The position numbers and the translations under genes were made by a program. Source: a bacterium MnTg04 (GTDB lineage Bacteria > Pseudomonadota > Gammaproteobacteria > Steroidobacterales > MnTg04). Taken from it: a stretch of 11,530 bases of DNA. The first letter of the stretch is position 1. Each line of letters opens with the position of its first letter. Location: the NCBI GenBank assembly GCA_008975185.1, contig BFAU01000093.1, forward strand, positions 1-11,530, read 5' to 3'. Below are positions 6,051 through 11,530 of the stretch, in pieces. The notes beneath the pieces were generated by a model. It saw nothing but the letters and a program-made list of their open reading frames with translations. It did not search any database and was not told where the DNA came from.

Positions 6051-7138
6051 GTCTGTGCTTCCAATTTCCCGAAACCCGGATATACGCTCGCGTACAATTC
6101 AAGATACTGCCCTACCATGCGGTCCACGGTAAACCCGTCTGCGAACCGTTTTCCGGCCGCACCCATCGCGGCTCGTCCAACCGGGTCTCCGGCGAGCGAC
6201 ACGATCGCGTCCCGCAGCGCTGTTTCGTCCGCCACACCGACCAGCAGGCCGTTGTCGCCGTGCCTGACCAGTTCGGGAATGCCGCCGACTCTGCTGGCAA
6301 TAAGCGGCAGTGAAAAACTCATCGCATCGAGCAGACCGCTGCCCAGGCCTTCCGCATAAGTAGGGAAAACGAACAGGTCGAAAGCGGCCAGGTAATCCCC
6401 GACGTTGTCGACAAACCCGGTCATGCTGAGGTTGTTCAGCCCCCGCGCCTGCCCGCGGCAATATTCCTCATTCTCGCCACCACCGACCAGCACGAAATGA
6501 AGGTTCGGGTGGCTGTGTTGCAACCGCCTGGCGACGTTGATCAGATGGACCTGCCCTTTGCTTGCGTCCAGTGCCGCCACATTGCCGATCAGCAACTTTT
6601 CCGGCCATGCCTGTTTCAATTGCCGGACGCGACCGGCGTCGCAAGGCAGCCGGCCCGGTATGTCGTATATCACCCGCGTTCTCATTCTCGGGTCGTAGTC
6701 GTGCAGGACTGCGTCCACGGCAGCGGAGATAGCGGCCACGGTGGCGGCCCGGCGATATGCGCTGTGAGTCCAACGGCCGCCTGATGGGGCCGGGAACACA
6801 CGCCGGGTTGCGATATACGGCACGCCGTAAAGGACCTGGTAGAAAGCACAGGCATGCAGGCCACGGCCTTCATGGGAATGGACCAACGCGGCTCCGCGCA
6901 GGAGACGCGGGGTCGCCAGCAAGCCACCGCTCAGTCCGCCCGCTTCGACCAGGCGCAGGTTCGGAAAACCCGCCAGCCGCTGCGCCAACGGCGCGCCGGT
7001 CCTGACGATCAGCTTCTGTCTGATACCGTTGGCCGCCAAACCACGCACCAGGAGTTCGGTCTGGCGCTCACCACCGCGAAAACCACGCGCAAGATTGACG
7101 TGACAAAGCAAGGGTTTCAGCCGGGGCGATGTACTCAT
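6047..7138 (-). CDS. GT4-family glycosyltransferase, probably LPS core
   Basis: 363-residue GT-B fold enzyme, retaining type. The N-terminal half has GGERQTELLVRGLA (22-35), the donor-proximal glycine-rich start of GT4 enzymes, and HSHEGRGLHA (87-96). The linker is followed by IGNVAALDASKGQ (184-196) with K194 and VLVGGGENEEY (216-226). FVFPTYAEGLGSGLLDAMS (256-274) carries the EX7E-type donor site, here E263 and D271 (an Asp in the second place). ASRVGGIPELV (281-291) completes the signature. No membrane segment is seen, so it is cytosolic or peripheral. The gene follows the zinc-finger gene by 14 bases and shares ATGA with hldD. It therefore sits in an operon with ADP-heptose and WaaF genes, which suggests a core hexose or heptose transferase. 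The sugar and acceptor cannot be read from sequence. The start is ATG 7138; a G-run abuts it but is too close to be a normal ribosome site. Confidence 0.85.
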   Translation of the reverse strand: MSTSPRLKPLLCHVNLARGFRGGERQTELLVRGLAANGIRQKLIVRTGAPLAQRLAGFPNLRLVEAGGLSGGLLATPRLLRGAALVHSHEGRGLHACAFYQVLYGVPYIATRRVFPAPSGGRWTHSAYRRAATVAAISAAVDAVLHDYDPRMRTRVIYDIPGRLPCDAGRVRQLKQAWPEKLLIGNVAALDASKGQVHLINVARRLQHSHPNLHFVLVGGGENEEYCRGQARGLNNLSMTGFVDNVGDYLAAFDLFVFPTYAEGLGSGLLDAMSFSLPLIASRVGGIPELVRHGDNGLLVGVADETALRDAIVSLAGDPVGRAAMGAAGKRFADGFTVDRMVGQYLELYASVYPGFGKLEAQT

Positions 7139-7152
7139 CCCCCGTACCCGGC

Positions 7153-7407
7153 TTAGCCGACCTGGCCGGCGCCGTCCGCTCGATCCTTATCGACGAGTTC
7201 GTAACTGGTGGAGCAATACGGGCATTTCGCCCGGCCCGTGGTTTCGATGGGCAGGTAAACCTTGGGATGTGAATTCCACAGGTACATCCCTGGCAGCGGA
7301 CAACTCAGCGGCAAATCATGGCGCCCGACCCGGTAGTGGTTACTGGTGTTTGGCTGGATCAATTTCTCAGCCTGCACCTCTTTGCTGGAAGCGCCCTCGC
7401 TCACCAC
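7153..7407 (-). CDS. CHCC-type zinc-finger protein (NDUFS6-like domain)
   Basis: Small protein, 84 residues from a GTG start at 7407. It carries the zf-CHCC domain: C36 (LSCPLPGMYLWN), H47 (SHPKVYLPIE), then C62 and C65 (KCPYCSTSYEL), predicted to hold one zinc. The fold is shared with the mitochondrial complex I subunit NDUFS6. In bacteria the function is not established. The GTG is chosen because AGGGAG (7415-7420) lies seven bases before it; a second GTG follows at once, and a TTG at 7437 would give 94 residues but has no ribosome site. It lies between glnE and the LPS genes. In related gammaproteobacteria a protein of this type is often found near glnE, ilvE and waaF, so the position is conserved context (from memory). 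It is likely first in the operon with the GT4, hldD and waaF genes. Confidence 0.85.
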   Translation of the reverse strand: MVSEGASSKEVQAEKLIQPNTSNHYRVGRHDLPLSCPLPGMYLWNSHPKVYLPIETTGRAKCPYCSTSYELVDKDRADGAGQVG

Positions 7408-7414
7408 TGTGATT

Positions 7415-7420
7415 CTCCCT
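7415..7420 (-). promoter_or_regulatory. Ribosome binding site that sets the zinc-finger gene start
   Basis: AGGGAG on the minus strand, seven bases upstream of GTG 7407. It is the best Shine-Dalgarno in the window and decides for the GTG against the upstream TTG at 7437. Confidence 0.65.
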
Positions 7421-7443
7421 GGCCTGGCCGGCAACAATCGCTA

Positions 7444-7462
7444 TGCCGGCTGGCTGCCGGCA
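7444..7462. repeat. Perfect hairpin in the glnE / zinc-finger intergenic region
   Basis: TGCCGGC (7444-7450), loop TGGCT, GCCGGCA (7456-7462): a perfect 7-bp stem. On the minus strand it lies between the candidate -10 (7471-7476) and the ribosome site (7415-7420), so it would be in the 5' leader of the operon. No T-run follows, so it is not a clear glnE terminator. Confidence 0.4.
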
Positions 7463-7470
7463 GGACGCTT

Positions 7471-7479
7471 ACTATAACA
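7471..7479 (-). promoter_or_regulatory. Possible extended -10 promoter for the zinc-finger/GT4/hldD/waaF operon
   Basis: Minus strand TGTTATAGT: TATAGT with a TG one base upstream, the extended -10 form, which can work without a good -35 (none is seen). It lies about 64 bases before the GTG at 7407 and just after the glnE stop. It would give the LPS genes transcription separate from glnE. Confidence 0.4.
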
Positions 7480-7495
7480 GCCATCCGCGGCAAGC

Positions 7496-10351
7496 TCATT
7501 CGCCGATGAGTTCCTGCCAAAGGACGCTCACCGCGCTTGCTTCCGCAAGGAATTCCTGGTCGTCGACCACTCCGCCACCGCCTTCCAGGGATAAATGATG
7601 CAACCGACGCCGATAGGCCAGGTAAGCTTCCATCAACAAGCGGGTTTGTTCTTCCTCAAGAACGCCGCCCGCAGACAAAGCCTCGAGCTGTCGCATGTTG
7701 TCCGGCCAGACAATCAGTTTCTCATTCCTGCGCGCCTCTCTCAGCACCAGGTACTGCACGAGAAACTCGATATCCGCAATTCCGCCCGCATCTTGCTTGA
7801 TATCGAACTGCCCGCTCGCGGAGCGTGACAATTCCCTCCTCATCTTGCTGCGCATCCGCGAGACCCGCTCCGCCAGTCCATCCTCATCGATGTGCCGGGT
7901 CAGCACCTCGCCGCGCACTTCGTTGAAGCGGCGAGCCAGGCGTTGATCGCCCGCCACCGGTCTTGCGCGCAGCAGCGCCTGATGCTCCCAGGTCCACGCT
8001 TTTTGCTCCTGGTACTCGCTGAAAGATTGAAAACTGCTGACCAGCAGACCCGCCTGGCCGCTCGGCCGCAGCCGCATGTCCACCTCGTACAAACGCCCGG
8101 CCGGCGTTTGCATCGACAGGAAATTGACCAGCCGGCGCCCGAGGCGGCTATAAAACACCACGCCGTCTTCCAGCCTGTCTTGCGGCCAGGCGAGGCCGGC
8201 GTCGTGCAAAAAAACCAGATCGAGGTCCGACCCATACGCGAGTTCCAGCCCACCGAGTTTGCCGTAGCCCAGAACCAGGAAACCGGGCGCCGACACATCC
8301 ACGGTTGCCGCCGGACCCGGCTGTCGCTTGAGCAATTCATCCCAGACCAGGTGCAGCGATCGTTGGAGAACCAGTTCGGCGATATCGGTCAGGCGGTCGC
8401 TCACCTTCATCAACGGCAACCGCTGGTCGAGATCGGCTAGGGCAACCCGAAAAACGGCAGCGTTTTGAAACCGCCGCAGGGCATCGTGCTGTTGTTCCAG
8501 ATCGTCCGCGGCCGCCGCCTGGATCCGGTTATCCAGCTCGGCGATGAACTGCTGCCGGTCCGGCACGCCGCTAGGCAAGTTCGGGTCGAGCAACTCATCC
8601 AGCAGCAGGGGCGATCCCGCTACCTGGCGGGTCAAAAAACCGCTGGCGCCGCACAGCTCAACCAGCCGTTCCAGCGCCGCCGGGTTTTCGCTCAGCATCG
8701 CAAAATAGGCGCTGCGCCGGCCTACTGCTTCCAGCACCGTGAACATCCGCTGCAACACGAGCGGCGCATCGGACCTGGGCGCTGCCAGCCTGACTATAGC
8801 TGGCAGCAATTGTCTGAGCCGGTCGCCGCCCGGCTGGTCCAGCCTGCGGAACAAGGACCCACCGGCAAGCGCCCGGAGTTCGCGGAGTACCTTCCCGGGC
8901 GCGGCGCACTTCATCCGCCGCAACAACTTTTTCGCATCAGCCGCCGACAGGCTGCCATCCCAGATTCCGGCAAATGCCTGCCGTGCCTCCTGGTCGTCAT
9001 CGGTAGCCGGCTGAGGAATAAGCTCATCGAACCAGTGGCTAACCTTGCGGGTATGCCGGTGCAGCGTCTCGACCAACTGCCCCCAGTCCGGCAGTTTCAT
9101 CGCACTGGCCAGCGCCGCCCTTGCCAGGCTACCGCCCGGCAAGTCGTGAGTCTGCCGGTCCTGGGCAGCTTGAATCCGGTTCTCGAGATCACGCAGGAAC
9201 TCGTAGGCCTCCGCCAGTTCACTCGCAGCCTTTGTCGGCAGGAAACGATGTTCTTCAAGGACCGAAAGAATCTCCATCAATGAACGGCGACGCAAAGCCG
9301 GTTGGCTGCCTCCCCGGATCAGTTGCAAACATTGTGCAATGAACTCGATTTCCCGGATACCGCCGGGGCCCAGCTTGATATTTTCCCGCAGATCCCGCCG
9401 TTCTACTTCCCGGGCGATCATCTCACGCATGTCGCGCAGCGCTTCAAAAACCCCGTAATCGAGATAACGGCGATAGACAAACGGCCGCAGGACATTCCTG
9501 AACAGGTCATCGGAAAGCGCCGCAGCGGTCACCGCGCGGGCCTTGACATAAGCGTAGCGTTCCCAGTCCCGCCCGCTCTCCTGCAGATAAAGCTCCAGTG
9601 CGTTGAAACTGAGCGCCAGTGGCCCGGCATCGCCGAACGGCCGGAGCCGCATGTCCACCCGGTAAACCCTGCCCTGCTCGGTCACCTCATCGAGCAGGTA
9701 TATGATCCGCTGACCCAGCCGCTGGAAATACTGCTGGTTGTCCAGTTGCCGCGGACCGTCGGTGGCGCCTGCGGCCGGGTATAGGAATATCAGGTCGATA
9801 TCCGATGACAGGTTCAGCTCACCCCCACCCAGCTTGCCCATCGCCAGGATGACCAGCTCCTGCAAACGGCCATCGCCGTCCGTTGGCAAACCGTACGCTT
9901 CACCAAGTTCACGGGTCGCGATTCGGCTGGCCGCCTGCAGTGCGAGGTCGGCACAGTTACTGAGTTCCTCGAGGGTCCGGGAAAGGTCGCTCAGTCCGTT
10001 CAGGTCGCGCCAGATTACACCGAGGATCATTTCCTGCCGCCACAAGCGCAGCGCCAGCATCGGGTCCGCCGGATCGCGGGCAAGGTATTGATGCAGGCGG
10101 TTGGATGCTGAAACCGGTTGTTCGCCGGCGCTGTCGATCAGCGCGCGCAACAGTCGAGGGCGGTTCGCCATGATCCGCGCGGCAAACGGGCTCAGGCTGG
10201 CAACCCGGAGCAGCTGCGCCAGCCGATCCGGAGCAGCGGACAACAAGGATTCCAGTCCTGGCTCGGCCGCCAGGATTTCATGCAAGCGCGATTCGGTTTC
10301 CCCGCGCAGGATTGACGGCAGTTTCTCCAGTTCCGCTTGATTCCAGTCCAT
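7496..10351 (-). CDS. glnE: Bifunctional glutamine synthetase adenylyltransferase / adenylyl-removing enzyme (GlnE)
   Basis: GlnE adenylylates glutamine synthetase when nitrogen is plentiful and removes the AMP when nitrogen is short, directed by PII (GlnB) and glutamine. It is cytosolic. From ATG 10351 the protein has 951 residues; E. coli GlnE has 946. Two nucleotidyltransferase domains are visible. The N-terminal adenylyl-removing domain has GKLGGGELNLSSDIDLIF (172-189; D184, D186) and LGPGGIREIEFIAQ. The C-terminal adenylyltransferase domain has YGKLGGLELAYGSDLDLVF with D709 and D711, followed by DMRLRPSGQAG and QDAGGIADIEFLVQY. Both catalytic pairs are intact, so both activities are expected. 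A TTG at 10387 would add 12 residues, but the ATG gives the family's usual N-terminus. No Shine-Dalgarno precedes it. It is downstream of groL but cut off from it by a strong terminator. Confidence 0.97.
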   Translation of the reverse strand: MDWNQAELEKLPSILRGETESRLHEILAAEPGLESLLSAAPDRLAQLLRVASLSPFAARIMANRPRLLRALIDSAGEQPVSASNRLHQYLARDPADPMLALRLWRQEMILGVIWRDLNGLSDLSRTLEELSNCADLALQAASRIATRELGEAYGLPTDGDGRLQELVILAMGKLGGGELNLSSDIDLIFLYPAAGATDGPRQLDNQQYFQRLGQRIIYLLDEVTEQGRVYRVDMRLRPFGDAGPLALSFNALELYLQESGRDWERYAYVKARAVTAAALSDDLFRNVLRPFVYRRYLDYGVFEALRDMREMIAREVERRDLRENIKLGPGGIREIEFIAQCLQLIRGGSQPALRRRSLMEILSVLEEHRFLPTKAASELAEAYEFLRDLENRIQAAQDRQTHDLPGGSLARAALASAMKLPDWGQLVETLHRHTRKVSHWFDELIPQPATDDDQEARQAFAGIWDGSLSAADAKKLLRRMKCAAPGKVLRELRALAGGSLFRRLDQPGGDRLRQLLPAIVRLAAPRSDAPLVLQRMFTVLEAVGRRSAYFAMLSENPAALERLVELCGASGFLTRQVAGSPLLLDELLDPNLPSGVPDRQQFIAELDNRIQAAAADDLEQQHDALRRFQNAAVFRVALADLDQRLPLMKVSDRLTDIAELVLQRSLHLVWDELLKRQPGPAATVDVSAPGFLVLGYGKLGGLELAYGSDLDLVFLHDAGLAWPQDRLEDGVVFYSRLGRRLVNFLSMQTPAGRLYEVDMRLRPSGQAGLLVSSFQSFSEYQEQKAWTWEHQALLRARPVAGDQRLARRFNEVRGEVLTRHIDEDGLAERVSRMRSKMRRELSRSASGQFDIKQDAGGIADIEFLVQYLVLREARRNEKLIVWPDNMRQLEALSAGGVLEEEQTRLLMEAYLAYRRRLHHLSLEGGGGVVDDQEFLAEASAVSVLWQELIGE

Positions 10352-10358
10352 GCGCGAC

Positions 10359-10387
10359 AATCTGACAGCTGGTGCCCGCTTTGGCAA
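10359..10387 (-). promoter_or_regulatory. Possible sigma-70 promoter for glnE
   Basis: Minus strand TTGCCA (10387-10382), 17-base spacer, CAGATT (10364-10359). The -35 matches the consensus at five of six positions; the -10 is poor. The -10 ends seven bases before the ATG at 10351, which would imply a leaderless or nearly leaderless glnE mRNA. It sits just downstream of the groL terminator. Found by eye. Confidence 0.33.
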
Positions 10388-10392
10388 CGCGC

Positions 10393-10418
10393 AAAAAAAA
10401 GCCCCGCCGAAGCGGGGC
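10393..10418 (-). terminator. Intrinsic terminator of groL
   Basis: On the minus strand GCCCCGC, loop TTCG, GCGGGGC, then eight Ts (10400-10393). The stem is seven G-C pairs, extended by A-T pairs, closed by an exceptionally stable UUCG tetraloop. It starts about 30 bases after the groL stop codon. On the plus strand only four Ts follow, and no plus-strand gene needs it. Confidence 0.92.
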
Positions 10419-10447
10419 TTTTCACGACAGCTTGGTGTTCAGGCGTC

Positions 10448-11530
10448 TTACATCATGCCGCCCATGCCACCCATATCGGGCATTCCGCCAGGCATCGCCG
10501 GCGAATCGTCAGCCGGCGCTTCCGCAACCATCACTTCCATGGTCAGCAGAAGGCTGGAAACGGATGCGGCGTTTTGCAGCGCCAGGCGGGTAACCTTGGT
10601 CGGATCGAGTATACCCATCTCGATCATGTTGCCAAACTCGCCGTTGGCCGCGTTGTAACCGAAATCGCCCTTGCCTTCGGCAACTTTCTGCAACACCACC
10701 GATGCTTCTTCACCGGCATTGGCCACGATCTGGCGCAAAGGCTCCTCCACGGCACGGCGCATGATACTGATGCCCATGTCCTGATCGGGATTTTCGCCCT
10801 TGAGCTTCCCGATTGCGGAGACCGCACGCAGAAAAGCCACACCACCTCCAGCTACCACGCCTTCCTCCACCGCGGCGCGGGTCGAATGCAGTGCATCCTC
10901 TACCCGCGCTTTCTTTTCCTTCATTTCGATCTCGGTGGCAGCACCGACCTTGATCACGGCAACGCCGCCGGACAGCTTGGCGACCCGTTCCTGCAGCTTT
11001 TCGCTATCGTAGTCGGAAGTCGACTCTTCGATCTGCGAACGGATGGTCTCGACCCGTGCCTTGATATCGGCTGACTTGCCGGCCCCATCGATGATGATGG
11101 TGTTTTCCTTGCTGACGACCACCTTCTTGGCCTCGCCCAGGTCTTCCAGGCTGGTCTTTTCCAGGCTCAGGCCGATCTCTTCGGAAATCACCTGGCCGCC
11201 GGTCAGAATCGCCAGGTCCTGCAGCATCGCCTTGCGACGATCGCCGAACCCAGGCGCCTTTACCGCGGCAACTTTCACAATACCGCGAATATTGTTGACC
11301 ACCAGGGTCGCCAGCGCTTCGCCTTCTACGTCTTCCGAGACGATCAGCAACGGGCGGCCGGCCTTGGCAACACCCTCGAGCAACGGCAGCATGTCGCGAA
11401 TATTCGAGATTTTCTTGTCATGCAGAAGAATATACGGGTTTTCCAGTTCGGCGGTCTGGCTCTGCTGGTCATTGATGAAATACGGCGACAAATAACCGCG
11501 GTCGAACTGCATGCCTTCGACGACTTCAGA
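10448..11530 (-). CDS. groL: 60 kDa chaperonin GroEL, C-terminal two thirds; runs off the right edge
   Basis: GroEL forms the double-ring ATP-driven folding chamber with GroES. The 360 residues present begin at the apical domain (SEVVEGMQFDRGYLSPYF, about residue 188 in E. coli numbering) and run to the end. Seen in order: the substrate/GroES-binding surface of the apical domain (GYLSPYF, MLPLLEGVAKAG), VKAPGFGDRRKAMLQD, and the intermediate domain with LQERVAKLSGG. The equatorial ATPase region follows with ARVEDALHSTRAA (holding the Asp equivalent to D398) and the chaperonin signature AAVEEGVVAGGG. The C-terminal tail is the usual Gly-Met repeat, ending GGMGGMM. This is an ordinary housekeeping copy with no missing key residues. 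The N-terminus and groS lie outside the window to the right. Confidence 0.98.
   Translation of the reverse strand, partial: SEVVEGMQFDRGYLSPYFINDQQSQTAELENPYILLHDKKISNIRDMLPLLEGVAKAGRPLLIVSEDVEGEALATLVVNNIRGIVKVAAVKAPGFGDRRKAMLQDLAILTGGQVISEEIGLSLEKTSLEDLGEAKKVVVSKENTIIIDGAGKSADIKARVETIRSQIEESTSDYDSEKLQERVAKLSGGVAVIKVGAATEIEMKEKKARVEDALHSTRAAVEEGVVAGGGVAFLRAVSAIGKLKGENPDQDMGISIMRRAVEEPLRQIVANAGEEASVVLQKVAEGKGDFGYNAANGEFGNMIEMGILDPTKVTRLALQNAASVSSLLLTMEVMVAEAPADDSPAMPGGMPDMGGMGGMM

Noticed and set aside
8465..9283. Plus-strand open frame of 272 codons inside glnE
   Set aside because: Antisense to an intact GlnE with both active sites; Gln/Arg/Pro-rich product with no domain.
10352..10387. TTG at 10387 as the glnE start
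   Set aside because: It would add 12 unconserved residues; the ATG at 10351 gives the expected length.
10401..10422. Bidirectional action of the groL terminator
   Set aside because: Only four Ts follow on the plus strand and no plus-strand transcript is expected there.
10448..10500. Gly-Met repeats at the groL 3' end as a DNA repeat
   Set aside because: This is the normal GroEL C-terminal tail, not a separate repeat element.
10337..11074. Plus-strand open frame of 245 codons across the groL end and terminator
   Set aside because: Runs through the terminator hairpin and antisense to GroEL; no domain recognised.

Overview
The window reads as chromosomal DNA of a gammaproteobacterium with fairly high GC. 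HldD, WaaF, GlnE and GroEL all resemble their enterobacterial and pseudomonad counterparts. The HldE fragment also starts at the same place as the E. coli protein. No phage, transposon, plasmid, CRISPR, tRNA or rRNA signal was seen. Nearly every base is in or close to a gene, and no gene-free stretch exceeds about 115 bases.

Layout. Positions 1-275 (minus) hold the N-terminal part of hldE, the heptose kinase/nucleotidyltransferase, which runs off the left edge. Two tandem lipid A late-acyltransferase genes (LpxL/HtrB family) follow on the plus strand (379-1293 and 1405-2367). A Kdo kinase gene, kdkA, sits on the minus strand (2355-3065). It is divergent from a Kdo 3-hydroxylase gene, kdoO, on the plus strand (3162-4073). 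A minus-strand block then runs from the right: glnE, a small CHCC zinc-finger gene, a GT4 glycosyltransferase, hldD and waaF. At the far right is the C-terminal two thirds of groL (GroEL), ending in a strong intrinsic terminator.

How the genes work together. Eight of the eleven genes concern the inner part of lipopolysaccharide. HldE and HldD make ADP-L-glycero-D-manno-heptose, and WaaF adds the second heptose. The GT4 enzyme probably adds another core sugar. The two acyltransferases complete lipid A, while KdkA phosphorylates and KdoO hydroxylates Kdo. WaaA (Kdo transferase) and WaaC (heptosyltransferase I) are not in the window. GlnE (glutamine synthetase adenylylation) and GroEL are housekeeping neighbours; glnE next to LPS core genes is a familiar arrangement in gammaproteobacteria.

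Novelty. I see no radically new system. The most interesting point is the adjacent pair of Kdo-modifying enzymes, a kinase and an Fe(II)/2-oxoglutarate hydroxylase, next to two diverged acyltransferases. Together they suggest an inner-core/lipid A structure with unusual Kdo decoration. Promoters and dyads listed below were found by eye and are low confidence.
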